Shown: piece after piece, positions 36,418-44,616 of the stretch
How the letters are laid out: each line of letters begins with the position of its first letter
Numbering within the stretch: position 1 is the first letter of the stretch
The notes under the pieces: model-generated
What the model saw: only the letters and a program-made list of their open reading frames with translations
Told to the model about the DNA's origin: nothing
Databases searched by the model: none
Translations under genes and position numbers: made by a program
NCBI GenBank assembly: GCA_016928305.1
Contig: JAFGKY010000005.1
Location: 19,499-83,498, forward strand
DNA length: 64,000 nucleotides
Origin: Bacteroidales bacterium
Lineage (GTDB): Bacteria; Bacteroidota; Bacteroidia; Bacteroidales; UBA10428
Direction: 5' to 3'

Positions 36418-37095
36418 ATGGAAAAACTATATCAAATATTAAAAGAAACTCTGATATTCAACGGATTAGATGAATTGGCCATTGAAAATCTTTTGCACCA
36501 GAAAATGTTCCGGTTAAAAAAGTACTGCAAAGAAGAGTTTGTTGCCCATAGTAACGATATATGTGACAGGTTAATGATCGTCATTCAGGGATCAGTGCGG
36601 GGTGAGATGACCGATTTCTCCGGCAAAACCATAAAAATTGAAGATATTATTGCACCCCAGCCACTGGCAGCCGGGTTTATTTTCGGGAGAAACAACCGTT
36701 TCCCTGTTGACATTATCGCCAACGAACCTTCAACGATCCTTATCCTGCCAAAAGACACATTAATTCTAATAATGCAGCAGGATAACCAGGTACTGAAAAA
36801 TTATCTTGATGCCATCTCAAGCCGTACACAATTCTTATCGAATCGCATACGGTTTCTTTCCTTTAAAACGATCAAGGAAAAGGTTGCTCACTACATTCTA
36901 TCACAGATTGGCAGAGACTATAATACGGTTGTTTTGCCACAATCGCAAACCAACCTGGCTGATTTTTTTGGCGTTACCCGACCTTCTCTTGCAAGAGCCC
37001 TGCAGGAAATGGAGCGTGAAGGGATTATCAGGGTCGAAAGACGTGAGATCACCCTTTTAAATAAAGAAAAATTGAATAACTTGCTCAACGCATAA
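36418..37095 (+). CDS. Crp/Fnr-family transcriptional regulator (HcpR-like by context)
   Basis: A 225-residue regulator: N-terminal cyclic-nucleotide-binding-like beta barrel (about 10-130), long dimer helix, and a C-terminal HTH (T-N-L-A-D-F-F-G-V-T-R-P-S-L-A-R-A-L-Q). There is no FNR-type N-terminal cysteine cluster. The ATG at 36418 is chosen over an upstream TTG. It diverges from hcp, like HcpR regulators that sense NO through haem; whether this one binds haem cannot be told. First gene of a three-gene run (15-base gaps). Confidence 0.85.
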   Translation: MEKLYQILKETLIFNGLDELAIENLLHQKMFRLKKYCKEEFVAHSNDICDRLMIVIQGSVRGEMTDFSGKTIKIEDIIAPQPLAAGFIFGRNNRFPVDIIANEPSTILILPKDTLILIMQQDNQVLKNYLDAISSRTQFLSNRIRFLSFKTIKEKVAHYILSQIGRDYNTVVLPQSQTNLADFFGVTRPSLARALQEMEREGIIRVERREITLLNKEKLNNLLNA

Positions 37096-37110
37096 ATTAA
37101 AAAACCTGAA

Positions 37111-37770
37111 ATGAATAAAAATGCACGCAACACAGGTGTTGTTGCATCGTTTGCCATCCTGTTGTTAACCCTTGTTTTCATTATACTGGCCTCCATCTTT
37201 CCTGCAGGTGAATATAATTCAGCGAAACAGTTTTTAGCTGCCTTCAGACCTGCGTTATTGATGCCTGTAATTCCATCCTTCCTGTTGGTGCTGGCCAATA
37301 TTCTTTTCTTTGTGTCCCTTTTTTATCATGCTGAAGAGTCCTCAAAGCCATTTGCAATGGCAGGTTTGCTATTTGGTGCCTTGTATGCGGTTTGTTGCGG
37401 TATCACCTATTTCACACAATTGACCGTTGTACCTCAAAATATTCATCTTGGACGGTTCACATCCCTGGCGGTTTTCAGCATGCATATCCGGGGATCATTC
37501 GCATACTCTCTTGATAACCTCGGGTATGCCTTCCTTTCGGTAAGCTTTTTGTTTTTTTCCGGAATCTTCAATCTCAAAAGTTTTCAAGGTTATATCAAAG
37601 CGGCTTTTATCGTATATGGGATAGCAGGACTGCTTGGTACAATCGGATACATCACCGGCAACGCACTGCTGGAATCCTTTGTGTTTATTTCGGCTTTTCC
37701 TTATCTTATTGCTGTATTGCTGATGCTCATTCGGTTTTTAAGAGGGAGAAAGAATGGAAAGTTGGAATGA
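37111..37770 (+). CDS. Six-helix membrane protein of unknown function
   Basis: A 219-residue polytopic protein with about six hydrophobic segments (approximately 8-30, 48-70, 80-100, 130-152, 160-182 and 190-212). It starts 15 bases after the regulator. The sequence resembles DUF4386-type membrane proteins in layout, but I cannot assign it firmly. The C-terminal basic tail merges into a GGAATGATGGAATATTGGAA tract. Confidence 0.6.
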   Translation: MNKNARNTGVVASFAILLLTLVFIILASIFPAGEYNSAKQFLAAFRPALLMPVIPSFLLVLANILFFVSLFYHAEESSKPFAMAGLLFGALYAVCCGITYFTQLTVVPQNIHLGRFTSLAVFSMHIRGSFAYSLDNLGYAFLSVSFLFFSGIFNLKSFQGYIKAAFIVYGIAGLLGTIGYITGNALLESFVFISAFPYLIAVLLMLIRFLRGRKNGKLE

Positions 37771-37785
37771 TGGAATATTGGAATA

Positions 37786-38127
37786 ATGAACCAATTATCA
37801 AATACTATGATTATCACAACGACTCCATCCCTTGAAGGAAAAAAGATCACCAGCTACCTGGGATTAGTTAGTGGTGAAGCCATTATCGGTGCCAACCTGT
37901 TCCGTGACATCTTTGCCGGCATACGCGATATTGTCGGAGGCCGCTCTGGTTCTTATGAAGAAGTGCTGCGTGAAGCCAAAAACAATGCTTTAAGCGAAAT
38001 GGAGGAAAATGCACGGAAGATGGGTGCCAACGCCGTGGTAGGTGTTGATCTCGACTATGAAACCGTGGGATCAAATGGCAGCATGCTGATGGTAACAGCC
38101 AGCGGAACAGCTGTGGTGACGGAATAA
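37786..38127 (+). CDS. YbjQ family (UPF0145) protein
   Basis: A 113-residue protein of the YbjQ/DUF74 type, pentameric in known structures: [50 protein letters not shown]. Function unknown, metal binding has been proposed. The true start may be the internal ATG seven codons in. Probably last gene of the regulator operon. Confidence 0.85.
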   Translation: MNQLSNTMIITTTPSLEGKKITSYLGLVSGEAIIGANLFRDIFAGIRDIVGGRSGSYEEVLREAKNNALSEMEENARKMGANAVVGVDLDYETVGSNGSMLMVTASGTAVVTE

Positions 38128-38206
38128 CAGGAAGAAGGTAAACAGTAAACAGTAAACGGTTCTGCAAAGGAAAAAAGGCTTAATGAATTGCCCTGAAACG
38201 AATTAT

Positions 38207-38604
38207 GCCCCGGAGGCCTGACTGCCGGACAGGCAGGGGCGAAATGTTGGTAGCCCGGGGCGAAGATGGAAGACTGAGAGATGGAGAGAATGAGAGGGAG
38301 GGAAGCAGCAATTGGCAGCGATGAAGCCTCGGAAATAAGAGGCACAATATCTATTTCCCCTGGCTTCAGCCAGGGGAAAAAGGAAGGTGAAAAAAACGCT
38401 GCAAGCAGGACATGACCAAAAGCAATGCCCTTATTTGCAGCGGAACGAAAGAAGTCTTATTCTGTGAACCGTGAACTGTGAACCGTGAACTATAATCAAC
38501 AAATCAACCCACCTGCGCCATAACCTACGCCGAAGCTACGGCGATTAAGAAAGGCTACGGTGGGCACAGCAAATCAATCAATCATCAAATCAACAGATCA
38601 AAAA
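38207..38604 (+). repeat. Multi-hairpin start-codon element, copy A
   Basis: A ~400-base noncoding element: CTGCCGGACAGGCAG palindrome, a purine-rich GAGAGATGGAGAGAATGAGA tract, GCCTC/GAGGC stem (near 38326-38343), perfect CCCCTGGCT/AGCCAGGGG hairpin (38357-38376), CGCTGCAA/TTGCAGCG pair (38397-38404 with 38434-38441), GTGAACCGTGAACTGTGAAC decamers, a two-stem core (38508-38564), and an AAATCAA tract that ends at the tag ATG. Copy B is its inverted near-duplicate. A short ORF inside (from 38281) is truncated relative to copy B, arguing against coding. Confidence 0.8.
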
Positions 38605-39180
38605 ATGAATCGGTCCACCTGCGGCTGGCCAACAAAACATCAGATCCTCATCGACTACCACGATACAGAATGGGGAGTTCCTGTTCATGACGACAGGTTG
38701 TTGTTCGAATTCCTGGTACTGGATTGGTTTCAGGCAGGACTGAGCTGGCTGACCATGCTCAACAAACGAGAAAACTTCCGGAAAGCGTTTGATAATTTCA
38801 ACATTAAAACGGTTGCCTCCTATCACAAAAAGAAAACAGCACAGTTGCTACAGAACAGCGGTATCATCCGCAACCGGCAGAAAATTGAAGCAACCATAAG
38901 AAATGCAGGCAAAATTTTGGAAATCATTGAGAAACATGGTAGTCTTGATGCTTACATCTGGCAATTCACAGAAGGCAAAATGAAAATAAATCAATGGCAC
39001 ACCCTGAAGGAAATCCCGGCTACCTCACCGGAATCGGATGCCATGAGCAGGGATCTGAAAAGTCTTGGCTTTGGCTTTTCAGGATCGACCATGTGTTATG
39101 CTTTTATGCAATCCGTTGGCATGGTGAATGACCACCTGGTACAATGTTTCCGGTATAAGGAATGTATGAAAACCGGATAA
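38605..39180 (+). CDS. tag: DNA-3-methyladenine glycosylase I
   Basis: Removes 3-methyladenine from DNA. From the ATG at 38605 it is 191 residues: C-G-W-P near the start, Y-H-D-T-E-W-G-V-P, F-E-F-L-V-L-D-W-F-Q-A-G-L-S-W, and a C-terminal H-x8-C zinc half (H-L-V-Q-C). These are Tag family signatures. I chose this ATG because the sequence before it is the repeat tract. Encoded directly after copy A of the element. Confidence 0.92.
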   Translation: MNRSTCGWPTKHQILIDYHDTEWGVPVHDDRLLFEFLVLDWFQAGLSWLTMLNKRENFRKAFDNFNIKTVASYHKKKTAQLLQNSGIIRNRQKIEATIRNAGKILEIIEKHGSLDAYIWQFTEGKMKINQWHTLKEIPATSPESDAMSRDLKSLGFGFSGSTMCYAFMQSVGMVNDHLVQCFRYKECMKTG

Positions 39181-39316
39181 CAGGTTCATTACCTTCCTGT
39201 TACTACCAGTTTTGCAAAATCAAAACTGTTATGGAAAAATGCATTAAATTATTCCGGGGAAGAAGGTAATATTTCGTTTCAGTATTTTGAAAGATACTTA
39301 TTTGTCTATCAGCTAT

Positions 39317-39550
39317 TCAACTATTCTGGAATTCCTTGATAATCTCTTCAACAGATCTGGTAGAATTGGGAAGGAGATTATCCGGACATTTGCCTAGAAC
39401 TTGGGCAACCTGAAATCGCTTGCAACGCATACAACCAGCTTCACCGGCTTCACAGTAAAGCCTTTTATAAACTTCGGGATAATCAGTTCCCTTCAGGATA
39501 CCACTGAATATCGGACATTTCTCAGCTTTCGGGCACACATCATTGTTCAT
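39317..39550 (-). CDS. Small cysteine-rich protein
   Basis: A 77-residue soluble protein with six cysteines: C-x5-C near the N-terminus (V-C-P-K-A-E-K-C-P-I-F), then Y-C-E-A-G-E-A-G-C-M-R-C-K-R-F-Q-V, and G-K-C-P. The layout suggests metal or Fe-S binding, but no named family is recognised. No signal peptide. It is followed by no close same-strand neighbour. Probably real because the codon pattern and cysteine order are coherent. Confidence 0.7.
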   Translation of the reverse strand: MNNDVCPKAEKCPIFSGILKGTDYPEVYKRLYCEAGEAGCMRCKRFQVAQVLGKCPDNLLPNSTRSVEEIIKEFQNS

Positions 39551-39669
39551 TGTATGGTACTTTTAATCAATAAATAGAAAATTATATCCATAATACTTTT
39601 TTGCCGAAAAATGGTTTCATTTTAACATGATTTTTTTTGATATGAAACCCCTGTCTGATGGCAGGCAGA

Positions 39670-39715
39670 CTGTCAGCAGTCGCAGATCCCCCGGTAGATC
39701 GGGGAAGGCTGACAG
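39670..39715. repeat. Nested palindrome downstream of lipA
   Basis: Outer arms CTGTCAGC (39670-39677) and GCTGACAG (39708-39715), inner CCCC/GGGG stem around GATCCCCCGGTAGATCGGGG. It is preceded by CTGTCTGATGGCAGGCAG. Follows the lipA stop on the minus strand, so it might end that transcript; no T-run. Confidence 0.5.
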
Positions 39716-39738
39716 GGATTGTGGGATTGTGCCATCCA

Positions 39739-40590
39739 TCATCTGAAAAGGTGCTTCTCCGCATTATATGAAGACCTTACCAGCGGACCTGATTCGACAA
39801 AAGAAAAGCCTTTCGACAATCCTATATTATGATATTCCTCAAACTTTTCAGGTGGAACATATTTAATAACCGGCATATGTTCCATAGTTGGCTGTAAATA
39901 CTGGCCCAGTGTCATGATTTTAACTCCGGCCCGCAACAAGTCATCCATGGTAACCAGGATCTCTTCTTCCGTCTCCCCAAGGCCCAGCATTATCCCTGAC
40001 TTTACCACATTACCTGATGATGCGATGTATTTCAGCACATCAAGGCTGACACGGTATTTTGCTCTGCTCCGCACATGCGGGGTAAGCCGTTCCACGGTTT
40101 CAAGGTTGTGGGATATCACTTCTGGCTTTTCATCAATGATCTGCTGTATCAATGCATTTCTGCCTTGGAAATCGGGAATCAACACCTCCATGGTAGTAGC
40201 AGGATTCACTTCTTTTATCTTCCGGATGGCGGCCACCCACAATGAGACTCCAAGGTCTTCAAGGTCATCCCGGTCAACCGAAGTAATAACACAATGCTTC
40301 AAGTTCATAATTCGAACCGAATCTGCCACCCGTGCCGGCTCATCCCAGTCGACAGGAATAGGTTTACCCATTGGTACCGAACAAAACTTACACCGGCGTG
40401 TACATATATTGCCCAGTATCATAAAAGTAGCCGTGCCCCGGTTCCAGCATTCGCCGATGTTGGGACAGTTGCCGCTGGTGCATATGGTATGCAGGTTATG
40501 CCGGCCAACCAGGTTCTTTAACCTTGTATAGTTTTCCCCACTTGCACGTTGCATCTTCATCCAACGGGGCAGTCGTTTCCGATTTTCCAT
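39739..40590 (-). CDS. lipA: Lipoyl synthase
   Basis: A radical SAM enzyme that inserts two sulfurs into protein-bound octanoate. The 283-residue protein carries both clusters: C-T-S-G-N-C-P-N-I-G-E-C (auxiliary) and C-T-R-R-C-K-F-C (radical SAM), plus the C-terminal R-S-S-Y motif (Ser ligand). Length normal. No lipB nearby. Confidence 0.95.
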   Translation of the reverse strand: MENRKRLPRWMKMQRASGENYTRLKNLVGRHNLHTICTSGNCPNIGECWNRGTATFMILGNICTRRCKFCSVPMGKPIPVDWDEPARVADSVRIMNLKHCVITSVDRDDLEDLGVSLWVAAIRKIKEVNPATTMEVLIPDFQGRNALIQQIIDEKPEVISHNLETVERLTPHVRSRAKYRVSLDVLKYIASSGNVVKSGIMLGLGETEEEILVTMDDLLRAGVKIMTLGQYLQPTMEHMPVIKYVPPEKFEEYHNIGLSKGFSFVESGPLVRSSYNAEKHLFR

Positions 40591-40675
40591 GAAATACTCT
40601 TTTAATATGTAACCCCGTTAAACGGTAAACTCTGTAACCCTCCCTTAATTTCCTGATTGTCAATAGGACAAATAC

Positions 40676-40695
40676 AGACGCGATGAATAGCGTCT
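40676..40695. repeat. AGACGC...GCGTCT palindrome
   Basis: AGACGC (40676-40681) and GCGTCT (40690-40695). A close relative, AGACGCGA/TCGCGTCT, is at 42816-42835. Small dispersed palindrome. Confidence 0.5.
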
Positions 40696-40757
40696 CTACA
40701 AAACCATTATAATATCACAATCATTCTTCACCCTTTTTTCCTCATCGCCCCCACACT

Positions 40758-40783
40758 GGGTGTAGTTTTCCTTAACTACACCC
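40758..40783. repeat. GGGTGTAGTT hairpin repeat, left copy
   Basis: GGGTGTAGTT (40758-40767) pairs with AACTACACCC (40774-40783). The whole 26 bases recur as an exact reverse complement at 44549-44574, so the two copies form an inverted pair around aroC-aroA. Just downstream of the aroC stop. Confidence 0.7.
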
Positions 40784-40816
40784 TTATATTCTTTCTATTC
40801 CCCGATTAGCAATGTT

Positions 40817-42136
40817 TCATTTTTCCCTCCTCATCGCCTGGTAAGCCATATGCTGCATATAGGCATCGAGGATGATCATGGCAGTATAAGCTTCGGCCAC
40901 TGGCCACACACGAGCTACAATGGTAGGGTCGCGGCGTGTGACAGCCGCCAGCTCCTTGTTTTCAAGGCTTACCTTATCGATGGTGAGCTGCGGTTTGGCA
41001 ATGGTAGGCGTAGGCTTTACGGCTATTCGTGCCACAATATCCTGGCCGGTAGTAAGTCCGCCTGTTATGCCACCTGCATTATTTGATGTAAATACTACCT
41101 TACCCTTTTCCATCCGCATGGCATCGTTGCATTCCGATCCTTTCATGGTGGCGGCTTTCACGCCGCATCCTATCTCCACAGCTTTTACCGTTCCTATGCT
41201 CATTAGCCGGCCCAGCTCTCCGTCGAGCTTATTGAAAACCGGTTCACCCATACCAGCCGGGACACCTGTCACCACCACTTCTACGATTCCTCCCGATGAA
41301 TCTCCTTCCTTCATGATCCGCAAGATCTCATCATACATGGTATCTGCAACTTCGGCGTCGGGGCAGAAAAGCTTGGGATTGATACCATATTTTTCCCTGA
41401 TTTCCTGTTCGTTGTATGTGGGTTTTTTAATTTCGGGAATCCGCTTTTCGAGTTCAGCCAGGATGGCGGCTTTTTCAAAAAAGCGCTTGTCGCTTTTCAT
41501 CTTTCCCGAAGCAAAAATATCGAGATAAATGGGATCATATTGTTTTCGCACTTCACGGTATGCAGCCGCCTTCCGTTTAATTTCCTCCACCGGCATATCG
41601 TTCATTCGAACTCCTGCAGCTTCACGCACAAAAGCTACCACATCAATCCCGTGATCTTTCAGTATCCTTTTTGCAATGCATCCGGCCGCAACAATCGATG
41701 ATGTATACCGTCCGCTGAAGAAACCGGCACCGATAGAATCATCCCACGATCCGTATTTCTGGTATGATGCATACGAAGCGTGACCGGGTCGGGGTGTACG
41801 GTTTGTCAACTGGTATTGTTCGATGTGCTCAAAATGACGGTCGACATTGGGTATCAGTATCACCAGAGGCGTTCCATTGGTATATCCAGCATTCTTAAAA
41901 CCCGGCATAGTATCGGCGGCATTCACACCGCTATAGATAATGGGCACGTCAGCTTCCCGACGCGGCGATGTGAGTTCACCCTGACCAGGCTTGCGGAGCA
42001 TCAGCTCAACATATATTTCCTCTTCTGAGAAGAGATATCCGGGCGGGACTCCCTGAATATTAATGGACAATCCTTCCTGATAGGATCCACCTGCAACGGT
42101 GGTTTTGAATAATGTTCCGTATGTACAACCAAGCAT
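40817..42136 (-). CDS. aroC: Divergent chorismate synthase
   Basis: Converts EPSP to chorismate in the shikimate pathway if active. A 439-residue protein, longer than the usual ~360. Family signatures remain: T-P-R-P-G-H-A-S-Y with His119, S-N-N-A-G-G-I-T-G-G-L-T-T-G-Q and K-P-T-P-T-I, and G-D-S-S-G-G-I-V-E-V-V-V-T-G-V-P-A-G-M-G. But the N-terminal G-E-S-H-G is G-G-S-Y-Q-E-G (first catalytic His missing), G-R-H-D-P is T-R-R-D-P-T, and an insertion of roughly 50-60 residues lies near 180-255. It may be a specialised branch or a nonorthologous activity. Its neighbour is aroA. Confidence 0.8.
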   Translation of the reverse strand: MLGCTYGTLFKTTVAGGSYQEGLSINIQGVPPGYLFSEEEIYVELMLRKPGQGELTSPRREADVPIIYSGVNAADTMPGFKNAGYTNGTPLVILIPNVDRHFEHIEQYQLTNRTPRPGHASYASYQKYGSWDDSIGAGFFSGRYTSSIVAAGCIAKRILKDHGIDVVAFVREAAGVRMNDMPVEEIKRKAAAYREVRKQYDPIYLDIFASGKMKSDKRFFEKAAILAELEKRIPEIKKPTYNEQEIREKYGINPKLFCPDAEVADTMYDEILRIMKEGDSSGGIVEVVVTGVPAGMGEPVFNKLDGELGRLMSIGTVKAVEIGCGVKAATMKGSECNDAMRMEKGKVVFTSNNAGGITGGLTTGQDIVARIAVKPTPTIAKPQLTIDKVSLENKELAAVTRRDPTIVARVWPVAEAYTAMIILDAYMQHMAYQAMRREK

Positions 42137-42555
42137 AGTTATTTGTTGATTTGTTGATTTGTTGATTATTCGATTTGTTGATTTACTTCGCCCACCGTAG
42201 CCTTTCTTAATCGCCCTAGCTTCGGCGTAAGTGATGGCGCAGGTGGGTTGATTTGTTGATTATAGTTCACGGTTCACAGTTCACAGTTCACGGTTCACAG
42301 AATATGACTTCTTTCGTTCCGCTGCAAATAAGGGCATTGCTTTTGGTTTTGTATTGCTTGCAGCGTTTTTTTCAGCTTCCTTTTTCCCCTGGCTGAAGCC
42401 AGGGGCAATAGATATTGTGCCTCTAATTTCCGAGGCTTCATCGCCGCCAATTGCTGTTTCCCTCCCTCTCATTCTCTCCATCTCTCAGTCTTCCATCTTC
42501 ACCCGGGGCTACCAATATGCCGCCCCTGTCTGTCCGGCAGGCAGGCATACGGGGC
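42137..42555 (-). repeat. Multi-hairpin start-codon element, copy B
   Basis: Near-identical by eye to the reverse complement of 38207-38604, with the same order of stems. The two-stem core is at 42191-42247 (outer CCCACC/GGTGGG, inner CGCC/GGCG). The AAATCAAC repeats end at the aroC ATG (42136). The 66-codon ORF inside it is not conserved in copy A. Confidence 0.8.
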
Positions 42556-43051
42556 TCCCCATTTGCATTCCTCAAATTCCCTGCTTTCATCACACCAGCG
42601 TTTGAGAGTCCATGGTTCACGATCGATAGTCCACGGAAAATATTCAAACTATCAAACCCTCAAATCTTCAAACTGAATGCTCCGCTTGTCCCTTGTCCCT
42701 TTCTTGTCACTTATCACTTTTCACTTTCGTTTTTCACTATTCACTCCTACCTACCGGTCAGGCAGGTTTCGTTTTTCACTGGTTATCGGTTACCTTCCTT
42801 CACTCTTCCATTTTAAGACGCGAGGCATCGCGTCTCGTCCTGAAATTTGTTTACTTTTCTATTCTATTCTTTAAAACATCCATTCCTCTTGAAAAGGCTC
42901 CGTGAACCTCCTCACCCCCTGCCCCCTTTCCAATTTTGGAGAGGGGGTCTCGAAAAGCAGGGGGTGAGGAAATGACTCGTATTGTGTTAATTCTTTGCAA
43001 TCATGCAGTTATTTAACTCTCCCTTGTCCCTTTCTTGTCACTTATCACTTT
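42556..43051. other. Repeat-mosaic noncoding region between aroA and copy B
   Basis: About 500 bases without a gene. It holds a 36-base direct repeat (CCCTTGTCCCTTTCTTGTCA...; 42690-42725 and 43021-43056), ACTTTTC-type tracts, AGACGCGA/TCGCGTCT (42816-42835), and a 60-base nested palindrome CCTCACCCCCTG/CAGGGGGTGAGG (42910-42969). Confidence 0.65.
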
Positions 43052-44326
43052 TCACTTTTCGTTTTTCACTATATAAATATTCGCCCCAATTCCCCTCATA
43101 TCCTCCACAAACGTCGGATACGTCACATCCACGGCTTCTGCTGTATCGACAACCGTATCCCCTTCAGCTGCCAGTCCTGCTACTGCCAGTGCCATCACCA
43201 TACGATGGTCGTCATAGCCATGCACGTGTGTCCCTGTCAGCTTACTCTGATGAATGACTATCCCGTCCTTTAATTCCTCAATGCTGGCTCCCATCTTCGA
43301 CAGCTCAGTGTTACATGCGGCAATGCGATCACATTCCTTCAGGCGGGCCTGTGCAACATTCAGCAGCCGTGTCGTACCTGTTGCAAAGCAACCTGTCACT
43401 GCCAATGCAGGCAGAGCATCAGGTGTATCATTCATGTCAATATCAATACCCTGCAACTTACCTCCTTTCACCCAAACTCCTTCCGATGTGTGTTTTAATC
43501 CTACTCCCATCTTTTCGAGGTGGGTAAACAGTGCCTTATCCCCCTGATGATCGGCAAAATCAAGTCCTCTGATCAGAATTTCAGAACCTGTTATTGCAGC
43601 AGCACAGGCTGAAAAGGTTGAAGATGAAAAATCAGCCGGTATCATGCGTTCAAAAGCCTTGTATTGTTGTCTTCCTTTAATATAAAACCAATTGAGACCC
43701 TTGTGCTCAAATTGAATGTTCATTTTTCGCAACCAGTCGAGTGTCATCTCCACATATGGCTTTTCATGTAAATTCTCAACGGTGATTTCTGTATCTCCTT
43801 GGGCCAGCGGGCAGGCTATCAGCAATGCTGTAAGGAACTGCGAACTGATGCCGTTAACGGTGGTTTTTCCACCTATTATTGGACCTTGAATTACGAAAGG
43901 ACATCTGCCATCCCCAGATTTCGGTATCTTCACTCCCAGCTTTTCCAGAGCTGAAAGCAGAGGAGTCATAGGCCTTGTCCGAATCGATTTATCACCGTCA
44001 AATTTTACGGGGTGTTCTGCCAGGGCACAAAGAGCAGTTTGTATACGCAGGGTAGTGCCTGAATTTCCGACATCAACCAGCCGGCAGGAATGATGAGGTC
44101 TGCCTCCCACTCCCTTAATGACCCAATCTTTTCCTGTTTCAACCTCAGCCCCCATTTCTTTAGCCCCGGCAATGGATGAAAGCGCATCGGCAGAGATCAG
44201 TGGATTTTTCAATACCGAAATACCATTTGCCATGGCAGCAATGGATACTGCACGAATGGTATGGGATTTCGATGCGGGTATCAGGATTTCACCTGCCAGT
44301 GTTGATTTTGTCGACCAAAGTTTCAT
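43052..44326 (-). CDS. aroA: 3-phosphoshikimate 1-carboxyvinyltransferase (EPSP synthase)
   Basis: Joins shikimate-3-phosphate and PEP. From the ATG at 44326 it is 424 residues, typical. P-A-S-K-S-H-T-I-R-A-V-S begins the protein, followed by V-G-N-S-G-T-T-L-R and D-G-D-K-S-I-R-T-R-P-M-T-P-L and a C-terminal E-C-D-R-I-A-A and D-D-H-R-M-V-M-A-L. The upstream 41 residues of the open frame lack similarity and are left out. The last residues (V-K-N-E-K) come from an AGTGAAAA-type repeat tract. Confidence 0.93.
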   Translation of the reverse strand: MKLWSTKSTLAGEILIPASKSHTIRAVSIAAMANGISVLKNPLISADALSSIAGAKEMGAEVETGKDWVIKGVGGRPHHSCRLVDVGNSGTTLRIQTALCALAEHPVKFDGDKSIRTRPMTPLLSALEKLGVKIPKSGDGRCPFVIQGPIIGGKTTVNGISSQFLTALLIACPLAQGDTEITVENLHEKPYVEMTLDWLRKMNIQFEHKGLNWFYIKGRQQYKAFERMIPADFSSSTFSACAAAITGSEILIRGLDFADHQGDKALFTHLEKMGVGLKHTSEGVWVKGGKLQGIDIDMNDTPDALPALAVTGCFATGTTRLLNVAQARLKECDRIAACNTELSKMGASIEELKDGIVIHQSKLTGTHVHGYDDHRMVMALAVAGLAAEGDTVVDTAEAVDVTYPTFVEDMRGIGANIYIVKNEK

Positions 44327-44548
44327 GATAATATCAGGTCGGGCGAAGATAGTGAATGAGAAAGGAAATTGCAAATGCCAGGGAAGAAGAGACAAGGAAC
44401 GAGTAATGCAAGAATCAAGACAAATCGTTTTTTTTACTATTCCCCACACTAAGTGTAGTTTTCAAATAGTTTAATAACGCAAGAATATATACATATTCAT
44501 AATATTGGTCAATATGGGGAAGGCATTAATAGAAATGAAAAGATATGA

Positions 44549-44574
44549 GGGTGTAGTTAAGGAAAACTACACCC
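44549..44574. repeat. GGGTGTAGTT hairpin repeat, right copy
   Basis: Exact reverse complement of 40758-40783. A half copy (AAGTGTAGTTTTC) is nearby at 44451-44463. It lies in the 290-base gap upstream of aroA; nothing else was recognised there. Confidence 0.7.
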
Positions 44575-44616
44575 AGCGTCCTGAGAGGCATGACGCAAAT
44601 TATAAAATGCTTTGGA

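Noticed and set aside
42281..42481. 66-codon minus-strand ORF inside copy B of the element
   Set aside because: The matching frame in copy A stops early although the nucleotide sequence is conserved, so selection is not on the protein.
44327..44449. N-terminal extension of aroA
   Set aside because: Does not resemble AroA, which starts at M-K-L-W-S-T-K-S; the region also holds intergenic sequence.
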